58,873 bases of DNA. Origin: TTA-H9 sp002071415 (GTDB lineage Bacteria > Bacteroidota > Bacteroidia > Bacteroidales > TTA-H9). Of the stretch, positions 1-9,489 are shown piece by piece (positions within the stretch are counted from its first letter, which is position 1; the number at the start of each line of letters is the position of its first letter). The translations under genes and the position numbers were made by a program. The notes beneath the pieces were generated by a model that was not told the origin of the DNA, searched no databases, and saw only the letters and a list, made by a program, of their open reading frames with translations. Location: the NCBI GenBank assembly GCA_035411425.1, contig DAONSX010000008.1:1-58873 (forward strand), in the 5' to 3' direction.

Positions 1-32
1 TTTGATGAAAAGTTTTGGAAAAATTTTTAGGG

Positions 33-302
33 TGACGCATTGTCGAAGTCAGGAGTTACATGCAAAACGAATTTGCACTCGAAGGCTGGATGTTTATCAA
101 CTACATCGCATTACATTGGTATTATCGGATATACCAACAATTGCTGGCAAAACATGAGCTCAATGGGAAATTTTCACCTAAAGATTTTATTAGCTTCTTA
201 ACCGAAATAAAACGAGTAAAAATAAACGATAAATGGTATACCGCAGAAATTACCAAGAAAACTAATGACCTTTTGAAGAAATTAGAACTACCTATTACGT
301 AA
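33..302 (+). pseudogene. C-terminal remnant of an IS4/IS1634-type transposase
   Basis: The 80 residues from the ATG at 60 resemble the conserved tail of IS1634/IS4-superfamily DDE transposases: an EGWMFINYIALHWYYRIY block followed by a KYSP-like 'KFSPKDFI' and 'KINDKWYTAEITKKT'. The frame can be read back to a TGA at 33-35 ('RSYMQNE' resembles the 'DRTYMQNE' of such enzymes), so the upstream catalytic part is out of frame, deleted or lies beyond the window edge. No DDE residues are present in what is visible. It is most likely a dead fragment marking an old insertion next to the restriction-modification gene. The family assignment is from remembered motifs. Confidence 0.6.
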
Positions 303-382
303 ATTTTGCGAAGTTAGGGTTTAATCGTAAATTTTCTTATCGAGATTAATTATCTACTTTTGATGAATCGAATTCTTGATAT

Positions 383-3300
383 ATGAATGATAAAGAAATC
401 CTTATTCAGCTATATTATCAGAAAATTAAAGCATCCAGTAAGGAGCTGACAAAAAAAGAAGCCTTTAAAGATTTATTGAACAGACTTTATTCTTCGGATA
501 AGGAAATTCGGAGTATAATAGATAGAATTACTCTTGGAGCGGAAACCACAGTTGTTAATATTCCCAAAAAGGATAAATTGCACCGTGGAAGTGCCGACAC
601 CCTTTATAATAATATTATCATCGAATTCGAGAACGATTTGAAGGTTTCTTATCAGCATGCTAAGGAACAGTTGGCTGGTTATTTATTGGGTCAATTCAGA
701 TCAGGTAAAGGCTATAATTTCACACTCATAGTTTCGGATTTTATCAATTGGAAAGTTCTTGCACCTGATATCAGTTGTTTAGATAAGCTGGACGATTTGC
801 ATGAAAATGAATTAATCTTGAATGAAATAAAGAGTGCTTCTTTTGTGCTCGATGAGTCGAATGCCGAAGAATTTTACTATTGGATAGACAGGTTTTTATT
901 CAAAGAAGAGAAACAAAAAGCAACGCTTAAAAGCATCGAAGAATCTTTTGGATATCAAAGTTCCGTTTTTATTGAATCATTTAGAGAATTGAACAACTGG
1001 TTTAATGAAGCGAAAAAATACGGAATCGTCCAGGTTTCTTTTGAACAATGGTATAAATTTTTAAGCATTGCGTATGGTTCATTCGACGGGAGTGAGAGTA
1101 TTTTTCTGATTCATACCTATTTGAGCATTTTTGCAAAAATGTTGGCTTATGCCGTTGTTTCCAACGATGATTATATCAGTGATGATGAGATGCGAGAAAT
1201 CTTGAATGGAAGCATTTTTCAATCTTATAATATTTCAAATTTCGTTGATAACGATTTCTTTCATTGGGTCAATGGTGATCGCGATTATCTCAAATTAAAG
1301 AATGTATTCCGTTTGATTGCACAGGAAATCTCGACTTTTAATTTTTCGAACGTTGATGAGGATATTCTGAAGGGGGTATATCAAGAACTCATTGATATTG
1401 ATACGCGTCATTCTTTAGGTGAATATTATACTCCTGATTGGCTTTGTGAACGAATAGTGAATGAATACGAATTTAAGAAGACCGATAGGATTCTGGATCC
1501 TGCATGTGGGAGTGGTTCATTCCTTCGGGCATTTATCCATAGAATCAGGGAGTTGAATCCAGATGCTACTGCCGAGGAAATTAACAATCAGATTTATGGC
1601 ATTGATATTCATCCGCTTTCCGTTCAAATTGCTAAAACTACTTTATTGCTGGCTTTGGGTAAGGGTATTTCAAGAGCGAGAAGGCCAATTCATTTAAATA
1701 TTATCCTTGCCAATACTTTACTTGCTCCCGAAGGAGTACAGAATGCTTTCGGCAATGATTTTGTGATGCAGATCGATAAAGATAAATATATTATCAATAC
1801 CCAGATTTTTGATAATGTTGAAGTATTCGATGCCTTTCTTGATATTTGTGAGGAATTGTCGGAGCAGACCTTAAATAAAAAGGATATCGAACTATCGTTA
1901 TTTGAAGATATTTTGAAGCATCACACCAATGGTGGGCTTTGTTCCCAATTGGTCGAGAGTTTTTATAAAATCTATCAGGGAGTTAAGAGGGTTAAAGAAA
2001 AAGGCCGCAATGGCATCTGGAAATTCATTCTTTCAAATCTTTATAAACCCTTCTTCCTTGCAAATAGATTTGATTATGTTATAGGTAATCCTCCTTGGTT
2101 TACCTATAGTTCTATCAAGAATAAAGAATATCAAGACTTACTTGATGAACTTGCGGTAAAATATAATGTTAAACCTCAAAAAGTTGCTAATTATCCGCAT
2201 TTGGAGATTGCTGCTATTTTTCAATCATATTGTAGCAGTTATTTTTTGAATGATTGGGGCAAACAGGCTTTTGTGCTTCCAAGATCCTTTTTTAGTGCCG
2301 ATCATCACGAAAATTCGAGAAGTGGCATTGCCAAAGGATTCCGCTTGAGTAGTATATGGGATTTAGACAATGTTTCTCCTTTGTTTAGGATTCCTTGTTG
2401 TGTATTCTTCTCTGAAAAGAAGCAAAAAGAAAGGATAATGATGTCCTCGGGCTTAGATGGGAAAATATTTGTGGGGAAATTACCAACGCATAATTGTAAT
2501 TATGCAATAGCAAAGAATATTTTAGTTGAAACTCCTGTGAAATGGTATTACATTAGGCAAGGTCAATCTTCGGCATTATCGACGAGAAAAATCGAAATGC
2601 AAAGGAATGTGAATCCATACAAAAATCTTTTCAAACAAGGTGCAACCATTGTGCCCCGGGCATTTTACTTTGTTGAACTCGATCAGCAAATGCCTGATGA
2701 TTTCAACGATAGGATCATCAGTTTAAGAACCTCGAAATTCGTTAAGGCCGACTCCAAAGACCCTTGGAAGCTCGAGTTTTCAGGTAGGATGGAGAGCCGT
2801 TTTTTGTTCCGAACAGCAATTTCGAAGTCTATATTGCCATTTCATTTGTATAAACCCGATTTTGTGGTCCTTCCCCTTATTATTCAAATTAATGAGAATC
2901 AATTTAAGAAAATTGAGATACATACTGCCGATGATATTATGAATATGGGGTATCTGAATGCATCTCGATGGTTTCGCAATGCCGAAAGAATTTGGAATAT
3001 CAATAAAACGGAAAAGTCGAAGAACATGTCAACCATTGGCCGACTTAATTTTCATAATGGCTTAACTCAACAAAATTTGAATGCAGAATATTTAGTTTTG
3101 TACAACTCGTCGGCAAAAGATGCCAATGCATTAGTAGTTAATAGATCAAGTCTCGACCTTGAGTTTATATGCGAAAGCAAATCGTATGTTTATTATTTAA
3201 ATAATGAAAATGAAGCGTATTATCTTACGGCTTTGTTAAATTCGAGTGTTCCCAATTTTTTAATGAAGGATTTTCAGACAAAGGGGTTATTTGGCCCGAG

Positions 3301-3547
3301 AGATATTCATAAGAAGATTTTAAATATTTATTTCCCCAAATTTGATGAGAATAACAAATTACATTTGTCCTTAGCCGCTTTAAGTAAATCGTGTCATGAT
3401 AAGACTGAGAAATATGTGGAAACAAACCCGCCAAATAGTGAATTAACCCCCATTAAGTTGGGAAAATATAGAGTAGATATCAAAAGACATTTATCAAAAG
3501 AAATGGCTGATATCGATAAGATTGTTAGAAAAATTATAAAGGAGTGA
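383..3547 (+). CDS. Eco57I/type IIG-like restriction-modification protein (N6-adenine methyltransferase)
   Basis: A 1054-residue protein with an adenine-specific DNA methyltransferase core. Motif I (ILDPACGSGSF) lies near residue 370 and the catalytic motif IV (GNPPW) near residue 570, followed by a long C-terminal half that would hold target recognition. Around residues 68-90 there is a 'GSADTLYNNIIIEFEND' stretch that resembles the D...ExE core of a PD-(D/E)XK nuclease, so one chain may both cut and methylate, as in type IIG enzymes. No separate specificity or nuclease gene follows; the downstream 450 bp are empty. It sits beside a transposase remnant, which fits horizontal arrival. BREX PglX or an orphan methylase are alternatives, but no BREX partners are visible. 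The start is an ATG after an A+T-rich leader with no clear ribosome site. Confidence 0.75.
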   Translation: MNDKEILIQLYYQKIKASSKELTKKEAFKDLLNRLYSSDKEIRSIIDRITLGAETTVVNIPKKDKLHRGSADTLYNNIIIEFENDLKVSYQHAKEQLAGYLLGQFRSGKGYNFTLIVSDFINWKVLAPDISCLDKLDDLHENELILNEIKSASFVLDESNAEEFYYWIDRFLFKEEKQKATLKSIEESFGYQSSVFIESFRELNNWFNEAKKYGIVQVSFEQWYKFLSIAYGSFDGSESIFLIHTYLSIFAKMLAYAVVSNDDYISDDEMREILNGSIFQSYNISNFVDNDFFHWVNGDRDYLKLKNVFRLIAQEISTFNFSNVDEDILKGVYQELIDIDTRHSLGEYYTPDWLCERIVNEYEFKKTDRILDPACGSGSFLRAFIHRIRELNPDATAEEINNQIYGIDIHPLSVQIAKTTLLLALGKGISRARRPIHLNIILANTLLAPEGVQNAFGNDFVMQIDKDKYIINTQIFDNVEVFDAFLDICEELSEQTLNKKDIELSLFEDILKHHTNGGLCSQLVESFYKIYQGVKRVKEKGRNGIWKFILSNLYKPFFLANRFDYVIGNPPWFTYSSIKNKEYQDLLDELAVKYNVKPQKVANYPHLEIAAIFQSYCSSYFLNDWGKQAFVLPRSFFSADHHENSRSGIAKGFRLSSIWDLDNVSPLFRIPCCVFFSEKKQKERIMMSSGLDGKIFVGKLPTHNCNYAIAKNILVETPVKWYYIRQGQSSALSTRKIEMQRNVNPYKNLFKQGATIVPRAFYFVELDQQMPDDFNDRIISLRTSKFVKADSKDPWKLEFSGRMESRFLFRTAISKSILPFHLYKPDFVVLPLIIQINENQFKKIEIHTADDIMNMGYLNASRWFRNAERIWNINKTEKSKNMSTIGRLNFHNGLTQQNLNAEYLVLYNSSAKDANALVVNRSSLDLEFICESKSYVYYLNNENEAYYLTALLNSSVPNFLMKDFQTKGLFGPRDIHKKILNIYFPKFDENNKLHLSLAALSKSCHDKTEKYVETNPPNSELTPIKLGKYRVDIKRHLSKEMADIDKIVRKIIKE

Positions 3548-3994
3548 GGAGTGCATTTAATAAAGATTCCAATAAATATTAAATATTGAAATTCAAAATA
3601 TTTTATTTTTAAAGATTGTTCTGAGATATTTATATAAATTTGCTTCCAATCATGAAACGACTGAATTTTTTGGAATAGAGAATTTTTGGAATTAATCGGA
3701 ATTTGAGCATGAAAAAAGGAAACAACACAATTATATTTTTTTGAGGCCTTCAAGGGGTTTACTCACCACTATTACAGCCTCTTTAACTCAAAATAGTTTT
3801 CTAAATCACAATGAAGAAACTTTATTGATAGAACCGAGAATAATTCTTTGAATAACTTTTTACCGAGGTTACAACAGAACTTCGAGGCAATAAGAATCAA
3901 TTGTATACTAATTTTGTTCATTCAAAGGCGAATTTACTTTGCTAAGCTCTGTAAAAATACTTTGAAGTGAGAACCATCAACAAATCATTTAAGC
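3548..3994. other. A+T-rich intergenic region with no convincing gene
   Basis: About 450 bp between the restriction-modification gene and dtd. It contains a TAAATTTG box at 3635-3642 that matches a Bacteroidota -7 element, with no good -33 partner. A very short open frame starts at 3710 and ends at a TGA after 11 codons at a run of seven T. Nothing else is supported. Confidence 0.5.
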
Positions 3995-4447
3995 ATGAGA
4001 GTAGTTATTCAACGCGTAAGTAGAGCCAATGTAAAAATTGATGAGAGGCTGATTTCGGAAATTGGCTATGGCCTTATGGTGTTATGTGGGTTTGAGGAAG
4101 GCGATGAGGTAGAAGACTTGAGATGGATAGCTGGTAAGATTTCTCGTTTGAGGATTTTTGATGATGAAGCAGGGATGATGAACTTGTCGGTTGTAGATAA
4201 AGCTGGTGAGATGATGGTAATAAGTCAGTTTACTTTGCATGCCAGTACCAAAAAAGGGAATCGCCCCTCATATATTAGAGCCTTAGAACCTGTGAGAGCC
4301 AAAGAATTATACCAGCTTTTCGTCGACGAATTGGTATGTTACAGCGGAATCGGCGTAAAAACAGGCATTTTTGGCGCTTACATGATGATTGAACTAGTAA
4401 ATGATGGGCCTGTTACCATCATTATTGACAGCAAGATGAGGGAGTAA
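3995..4447 (+). CDS. dtd: D-aminoacyl-tRNA deacylase
   Basis: This 150-residue protein is full length for DTD, which removes D-amino acids (and glycine wrongly loaded on tRNA-Ala) from tRNA in the cytoplasm. It starts with the typical MRVVIQRVSRANV and carries both family active-site motifs: SQFTL near residue 78 and a C-terminal NDGPVT in place of the common NxGPVT. The gene is convergent with the thioesterase gene; the two stop codons are separated by a single base, so the transcripts probably overlap at their 3' ends. Confidence 0.95.
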   Translation: MRVVIQRVSRANVKIDERLISEIGYGLMVLCGFEEGDEVEDLRWIAGKISRLRIFDDEAGMMNLSVVDKAGEMMVISQFTLHASTKKGNRPSYIRALEPVRAKELYQLFVDELVCYSGIGVKTGIFGAYMMIELVNDGPVTIIIDSKMRE

Positions 4448-4448
4448 T

Positions 4449-4844
4449 TCAAAGTTTCAACATGAATTTCTCGATGTCGATAATGTATCTTGTATGGGTA
4501 CCTTGGCCTATAACGCCCTGATGGTCGAACACTCGAACCTCGAAGAACAACTTTTTTCCGTCGATTGTGTTTAGACGGGCTTCGCAATGAATTTTTACAC
4601 CAACTCTGATGGCTCTTAAATGCTCGACATGCACTTTTGTTCCCACGGATGAATATCCAGGAGCTAAATAATGAGCAATCCCTTCGTAACAGGTTTTTTC
4701 CATAAAAGCTATCATGGCAGGTGTTGCAAATACCTCGAGCAAACCCGAACCATAATGTGAAGCAGTGTCTTCTGCCAGTATGATTTTTTTCTGTTCGAAA
4801 TTGAGAGGTAGAGCGGGAACATGAATGATGTCCATAGATTTCAA
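4449..4844 (-). CDS. Hotdog-fold thioesterase (FlK-like)
   Basis: A 131-residue single-domain protein with the hotdog pattern of small acyl-CoA thioesterases: a central helix 'TPAMIAFMEKTCYEG' preceded by a glycine-rich turn, then 'GTKVHVEHLRAIRVG' and 'FEVRVFDHQGVIGQGTHTR'. This matches the fluoroacetyl-CoA thioesterase-like group widespread in Bacteroidota and Firmicutes. The natural acyl-CoA is unknown; few bacteria meet fluoroacetate, so a housekeeping acyl-CoA role is more likely (inference). It follows the OsmC gene by only 6 bp on the same strand, so the two are probably one transcript. Confidence 0.8.
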   Translation of the reverse strand: MKSMDIIHVPALPLNFEQKKIILAEDTASHYGSGLLEVFATPAMIAFMEKTCYEGIAHYLAPGYSSVGTKVHVEHLRAIRVGVKIHCEARLNTIDGKKLFFEVRVFDHQGVIGQGTHTRYIIDIEKFMLKL

Positions 4845-4850
4845 ATCAAA

Positions 4851-5261
4851 TTAGAAATGAAAATGTACGGTTTTCTTGAGTTGTTCGTTTAGGCTCTGAT
4901 ACACAGGGCAGGTAAAAGCCGAATTGCGTATGATTTGTTTTTCTTTTTCGGTGAAAGGGTGAGGTGGAAAATAGAGATGAATAATAATTTCACCGACTCT
5001 TCGTGGATTCGATTCCATAATCTTAGTAATCTCGGCTTTGGTTCCATCAAGATTAAATCCATGCGTGCGGGCGGCAATTCCCATAATGGTCAGCATGCAG
5101 CTTGCCAGGGCTGCGGCTAATAAATCAGTAGGAGAGAATGCCTCCCCTCTGCCTTGATTGTCGAGTGGGGCATCCGTTATAATCGAACTGCCCGACTGGA
5201 GGTGTGTGGCTTTTGTACGCAACTCACCTAAATAAATGGTTTCAATGGTAGCCATAAGCAT
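4851..5261 (-). CDS. OsmC/Ohr-family peroxiredoxin-like protein
   Basis: A 136-residue protein with the two OsmC-family cysteines: one in 'ALASCMLTIMG' (near residue 55) and one in 'FTCPVYQSL' (near residue 117). OsmC-type proteins reduce organic hydroperoxides with these two thiols. The 'FSPTDLLAAALASC' block is characteristic. Two in-frame ATGs (MLMAT) lie two codons apart; the second, at 5255, is the more usual family start. It is the first gene of a probable two-gene unit with the downstream thioesterase. YhfA-like OsmC members of unknown substrate are also possible. Confidence 0.88.
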   Translation of the reverse strand: MLMATIETIYLGELRTKATHLQSGSSIITDAPLDNQGRGEAFSPTDLLAAALASCMLTIMGIAARTHGFNLDGTKAEITKIMESNPRRVGEIIIHLYFPPHPFTEKEKQIIRNSAFTCPVYQSLNEQLKKTVHFHF

Positions 5262-5336
5262 TTCATTATTTTATTGAGTCGCAAGATAAATAATAAACCC
5301 GGATATTTCAGGTTTATCCATCAAACAAGCGGAAAA

Positions 5337-5639
5337 TTATTTCTTTTCAGGAGTAGCTGGTTTTGTTTCAGCCTGCTTAACCTTATGAATTTCGTTGCAT
5401 GAAGCTTTTTTCTCTTTTTTGTCGCAGCAGGTATTTTTTCCCTGTATAGGATGATCGCAAGGTTTTATAGGCTTGGGTGTGACAGTTTCTGCTTTGGCAT
5501 CCTTGGTTTTGGCTTTCTTGGGTGGATCATCATCATTAAGTACAATCATCGAATGATTTCTCTGAATCAACGAAACTGATGCACTTAGGCTCGACATAAT
5601 AAAGGCGCCTAGGCCAAAAAGCAAAACGAGTTTTTTCAT
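5337..5639 (-). CDS. Small exported Lys/Cys-rich protein
   Basis: I read this from the ATG at 5637-5639 (MKKLVLLFGLGAFIMSSLSAS), which gives 100 residues with an N-terminal signal peptide; longer readings upstream have no secretion-like start and low coding character. The mature part is low-complexity, rich in Lys, Pro and Thr, with four cysteines in the patterns PCDH, NTCCDKK and SCNE. Similar short 'hypothetical secreted' proteins occur in Bacteroidota. The cysteines could bind metal or form disulfides in the periplasm; no function is assigned. Confidence 0.65.
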   Translation of the reverse strand: MKKLVLLFGLGAFIMSSLSASVSLIQRNHSMIVLNDDDPPKKAKTKDAKAETVTPKPIKPCDHPIQGKNTCCDKKEKKASCNEIHKVKQAETKPATPEKK

Positions 5640-6114
5640 TTTTCTTAGGTTTTGAATTAAGAACACAAAGTTAATATTTCCGTATAAACTCGGGTTAGGA
5701 CTTGTAAAGTTTGAAAGGCAAAATACAAATTGGTTAAAGTTTCGTATAAGATTAAAAATTGACAATTTTATTTTGCATTGTGCTTCACTTTATTCCTTTT
5801 TTTTAATGTATTCGAAGCCAGTTGTTTATTTCTATTTTTACATTCATGATGAAGGCTTTCATTTTACTGCTCCTCATAATTGAGACTTCGAGAAGAAAAA
5901 GCATTTTTTCGTCGAATAATAGATAATGATTTTCCTGATTCAAGGGAATTATTCTCTTTTCGTCGATTCGAGCATATCATTTTATCTACTGGTTACTATT
6001 TACCTTTGCAAGGAATAAAGGAATGTTTTTTCAACTTGCTTCATCGTAAGATTCTAAGTTTTACCTTTATTTTATGAAGCTCATCCTGTCTTCATGAGTT
6101 TATTGTAACGATAT
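5640..6114. other. Intergenic region between divergent genes
   Basis: About 475 bp separate the small exported protein (minus) from the YdcF-like gene (plus). A 65-codon frame at 5880-6077 exists but has no family resemblance and weak codon character, so I do not call it a gene. No tRNA or strong hairpin was found. Confidence 0.4.
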
Positions 6115-6843
6115 ATGAATATGAATAAATCGGGGAGAAGCATATTTAAAAGATTGGGTTCCATCATTAAATGGATCCTGATGATTTTTGGGAGTATATA
6201 TTTCGTTATGATTGTTTTGAGTTTTACCAGTGTTCCCTTTTGGGCTTATTATCGTTTAGGTTCAAAATTTCCCTTGGCCTGCCAACCCAATTACATTATA
6301 GTGATGGGGGCTGGTGGAATGCCCGGGCCCGAGAGTCTTTTGCGATGTCATTATGGAACGCAAATCGCAAAAAGATACCCTGAGGCAAAAATCATCATCG
6401 CACTCCCCACCATATCTGAAGATATTTATAAGAGCCATGCTCACAAAATGCTTGAAGAAATGGTTATTCATGGCATCGATAGCAGCCGTTTCCTATTTGA
6501 AACAGAAGGAACCAATACCAGAGAACAAGCAAAGAACATAGCAAAACTTAAGGGTGTGGGTGCCAAAGATTGCTTTCTTATAATTACTTCTCCTGAACAC
6601 GTATTTCGTAGCGTTAAAGTCTTTCGCAAGGTGGGACTCGAAAATTGTGGAGGGCTTCCTTCATTTTCTAAAGAACTACCTACAGAACTTTTGCTTTCAG
6701 AAGATGAAAATTTGCAGAAACAGCTCCCACCAGATCGTTCTCCTTCTCTTCGATATAATATGTGGAACTATTTGAAGTTAGAAATATCTGTTTTGAGAGA
6801 ATATGTAGCTATTGTTTGGTATTGGCTGAATGGGTGGATATAA
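6115..6843 (+). CDS. YdcF/SanA-like DUF218 membrane protein
   Basis: A 242-residue protein with one N-terminal transmembrane segment (about residues 15-38) followed by a DUF218 domain: 'PNYIIVMGAGGM', 'ALPTISEDIY', 'ETEGTNTREQAKN' and 'LIITSPEHVFRSVKVFRKVG' are the ordered family motifs. DUF218 proteins (SanA, YdcF, ElyC) sit on the outer face of the inner membrane and are linked to envelope precursor metabolism, but the reaction is not established. It ends a few bases before the convergent epimerase gene. Confidence 0.8.
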   Translation: MNMNKSGRSIFKRLGSIIKWILMIFGSIYFVMIVLSFTSVPFWAYYRLGSKFPLACQPNYIIVMGAGGMPGPESLLRCHYGTQIAKRYPEAKIIIALPTISEDIYKSHAHKMLEEMVIHGIDSSRFLFETEGTNTREQAKNIAKLKGVGAKDCFLIITSPEHVFRSVKVFRKVGLENCGGLPSFSKELPTELLLSEDENLQKQLPPDRSPSLRYNMWNYLKLEISVLREYVAIVWYWLNGWI

Positions 6844-6846
6844 GAT

Positions 6847-7866
6847 TCAAGACAAAGAATGTTCAGTGATAAAGATTTTGGCTGTATCGGCTATAGAATT
6901 TCTAATGGGTATGAATGAATAGTTTGGGAAGGTCTCTTTGAATTTTTGATTGGAATAATAATAAGACACGAAGGCCGAGCGAGCGGTTTCTGCGGTGATA
7001 GCCGAAGGTTTGCCAGTAACAAGACTCTTGAGTGTGAATAAACGCCAGGCAATCTCAGCTGTAAATTTATTGATGCGCACCATAGGACGAGGCTTGCCTA
7101 ATGCATCAGCCATCATATCGAATAAATCTTTAAAGCATAAATTTTCTGAGTTGAGGATAAAACGTTCGTTAATTATTTCACTTTTCATCAATAAAATGAG
7201 TGTATCGGCCACATCTCGAACATCTACATATCCTGTAACTCCTTCAGTATAATACTTTAAGCCATGATAGATTTCGGTGAATAATTGCGAACTACCTTTT
7301 TGCCAGTCGCCTGGTCCAATAATGGTAGATGGATTTACTATTACTGCATTCATGCCTTCGGCAATACCTCTCCAAATTTCTCGCTCAGCAAGGAATTTAC
7401 TCATGGCATAAGTAGTATTTTTGGGAATTTCATTGAATAAGTCATCTTCGGTTATTGTTTTTTGCTCTGGATTCTGGCCTAACACAGCAACACTGCTTAC
7501 GTAGGCGAGTTTTATTATTCTTTTAGCCAAACAAAGGTTCACAATATTTAAGGTTCCTTTAACATTTGTGGTGAGGATTTTAGATTTATCCGCTTTCTTG
7601 AAAGAAACCACAGCTGCACAATGATAAACTTTATCCACACCGTCGAAAGCTTCTTCAAGAGATCCAATGTCGAGCACATCACCTTCGACCCATTCGATTT
7701 GTCTGAGCAATTCATCCGATTTATTCGTGTAAAATTGAAATATTCTTTTTACCGACTGAATCCTATCTTTCGAACGGATGAGTGCTTTTACTCTATATCC
7801 TTCGTTCACCAAACGAAATAATACATGAGATCCCACCAGTCCGCTACTGCCAGTGACTAATATCAT
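6847..7866 (-). CDS. NAD(P)-dependent extended SDR epimerase/dehydratase
   Basis: A 339-residue protein of the extended short-chain dehydrogenase class. The Rossmann motif GSSGLVG is at residues 6-12 and the catalytic YxxxK is Y153/K157, with the serine at 124-125 (AYVSSVAVLG). The layout resembles dihydroflavonol-reductase/3-beta-HSD-like SDRs rather than nucleotide-sugar epimerases, so the substrate cannot be assigned. The gene is convergent with the DUF218 gene and divergent from tyrS. Confidence 0.85.
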   Translation of the reverse strand: MILVTGSSGLVGSHVLFRLVNEGYRVKALIRSKDRIQSVKRIFQFYTNKSDELLRQIEWVEGDVLDIGSLEEAFDGVDKVYHCAAVVSFKKADKSKILTTNVKGTLNIVNLCLAKRIIKLAYVSSVAVLGQNPEQKTITEDDLFNEIPKNTTYAMSKFLAEREIWRGIAEGMNAVIVNPSTIIGPGDWQKGSSQLFTEIYHGLKYYTEGVTGYVDVRDVADTLILLMKSEIINERFILNSENLCFKDLFDMMADALGKPRPMVRINKFTAEIAWRLFTLKSLVTGKPSAITAETARSAFVSYYYSNQKFKETFPNYSFIPIRNSIADTAKIFITEHSLS

Positions 7867-7919
7867 AAGGCAAAATTAATCATTTAGTTCGTCATGAGGT
7901 TTGTTGTTGGGTTTCGTCA

Positions 7920-7927
7920 TATCTTTG
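7920..7927 (+). promoter_or_regulatory. Possible -7 box for tyrS
   Basis: TATCTTTG matches the Bacteroidota TAnnTTTG -7 element. TTTG at 7900-7903 lies only 16 bases upstream, short of the usual 19, so support is moderate. It would give a leader of about 85 nt for tyrS. Confidence 0.4.
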
Positions 7928-8017
7928 CAAAAGTTTTTATAATTTATCTTGATGCAGATAAGTCACGATATTCTGTAGGATTGATATGTCATAGCAATAA
8001 TTAGAGAAGCTAAATTA

Positions 8018-9301
8018 ATGTTTGTCAAAAATTTTGTTGAGGAGCTACGTTGGAGGGTAATGGTTCATGATATGACGCCTGGGACCGAAGAATACCTTAT
8101 GCAGGGCCCATCGTATGGCTATATTGGATTTGACCCCACAGCCGATTCCCTTCATATTGGCCATCTGGTGCAGATAATGACCTTGGTTCATTTTCAGCAA
8201 TGCGGCCATAAACCCATTGCTTTGGTGGGTGGTGCGACAGGTATGGTGGGTGATCCTTCTGGCAGAAGTGAAGAACGTAATCTTTTAAGCAGGGAACAAT
8301 TAGAATATAATCTTGTTGGTATAAAAAAACAACTTGCCCGCTTTATTGATTTCGAAACCAAAGTGAATCCTGCAACTATGGTCAATAATTATGATTGGTT
8401 TAAAGGATACGAATTCCTGGATTTTATACGTGATGTAGGCAAACATATCACAGTAAACTATATGCTGGCAAAAGACTCTGTCCAGAAACGCCTCGATGCG
8501 GGAATGTCGTTTACTGAGTTTTCTTATCAATTGGTGCAGGCTTATGATTTTTACTGGTTATTCAATAATATGGATTGTCGTCTTCAGATGGGCGGTTCTG
8601 ACCAATGGGGAAATATTGTTACTGGGACTGAATTAATCCGGCGTAAGGATGGTGGGACGGCTTATGCTCTTACAACCCCATTATTGAAAAAATCGGATGG
8701 GAGCAAATTCGGCAAAACGGCTGCGGGAGCGCTTTGGCTCGACGCCGAAAAAACTTCTCCTTATGCTTTTTATCAATATTGGATAAATACTTCAGATGAA
8801 GATGCCATAGATTATATAAAAATTTTTACAACTTTAAGTAAAGAAGAAATAGATGCCCTTTCAGAAGAACATTGGAAAACTCCTCATCTACGTATTTTAC
8901 AGAAGGCTCTCGCCAGGGAAATTACCATTCGGGTGCATTCAGAAAATGACTATCAGATGGCAGTCGAAGTATCGGAGATTCTTTTTGGTAAAGGCACTGT
9001 AGAATCATTGATGCAACTCGATGAAAAGACCTTGTTGAATTGTTTCGATGGGGTGCCACAATTTCACGTTTCTAAAACAGAACTCGAAACAGGCATTCCT
9101 GCAATCGATGTTCTTGCTGTGAAAACTCAGATTTTCCCAAGTAAGGCCGAAGCTCGAAGAATGATGAAAGATGGTGCTGTATTGCTCAACAAACAAAAAC
9201 TTTCTGAGGATACTTTCATTGATAACTCAATGCTTCTTCAAAATAAATATTTACTTATTCAAAAAGGGAAAAAAAATTATTTTCTCGTGATAGCCGAATA
9301 A
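8018..9301 (+). CDS. tyrS: Tyrosyl-tRNA synthetase
   Basis: A 427-residue class I synthetase, the normal length for bacterial TyrRS. It charges tRNA-Tyr with tyrosine in the cytoplasm. HIGH is at residues 46-49 and the KMSKS equivalent is KFGKT at 230-234, typical of TyrRS. Tyrosine-site motifs 'SYQLVQAYDFYWL' and 'GGSDQWGNI' are present, and the C-terminal S4-type RNA-binding segment ('KAEARRMMKDGAVLLNKQKL') is intact. A weak hairpin follows the stop. Confidence 0.97.
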   Translation: MFVKNFVEELRWRVMVHDMTPGTEEYLMQGPSYGYIGFDPTADSLHIGHLVQIMTLVHFQQCGHKPIALVGGATGMVGDPSGRSEERNLLSREQLEYNLVGIKKQLARFIDFETKVNPATMVNNYDWFKGYEFLDFIRDVGKHITVNYMLAKDSVQKRLDAGMSFTEFSYQLVQAYDFYWLFNNMDCRLQMGGSDQWGNIVTGTELIRRKDGGTAYALTTPLLKKSDGSKFGKTAAGALWLDAEKTSPYAFYQYWINTSDEDAIDYIKIFTTLSKEEIDALSEEHWKTPHLRILQKALAREITIRVHSENDYQMAVEVSEILFGKGTVESLMQLDEKTLLNCFDGVPQFHVSKTELETGIPAIDVLAVKTQIFPSKAEARRMMKDGAVLLNKQKLSEDTFIDNSMLLQNKYLLIQKGKKNYFLVIAE

Positions 9302-9336
9302 TACCATTTTTTCTGAGTTTAATTTGGCCTTCCTAT

Positions 9337-9355
9337 CCTATAATTATAGGTTTTT
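9337..9355 (+). terminator. Possible weak terminator after tyrS
   Basis: A 14-bp palindrome (CCTATAATTATAGG) is followed by five T about 35 bp after the tyrS stop. The stem is A+T rich, so the call is weak. Confidence 0.35.
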
Positions 9356-9489
9356 CATGATTGAGCTCAAGGATAGGGATAAAGAAGATAAATCAATAAA
9401 GAGGGGTGAATCTTGTATCTTACCACGTTTTCTAAACATTAGCCATAAAAGTTAGCCAACGAGAAAATTATAATAAATCTTCTATAATG

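Noticed and set aside
3394..3753. 119-codon minus-strand frame overlapping the end of the restriction-modification gene
   Set aside because: It lies mostly antisense to a clearly coding region, has no family resemblance and no start context.
3710..3800. Possible short frame (MKKGNNTIIFF) continuing in another frame as EAFKGFTHHYYSLFNSK across seven T
   Set aside because: Could be a frameshifted small gene, but it is too short and unlike anything known to me to support.
5880..6077. 65-codon plus-strand frame
   Set aside because: Unusual Phe/Arg composition, no signal or domain, no relative recognised; likely chance.
8018..9301. T-box or riboswitch leader upstream of tyrS
   Set aside because: The leader is about 90 nt and lacks T-box landmarks; such leaders are also not expected in Bacteroidota.
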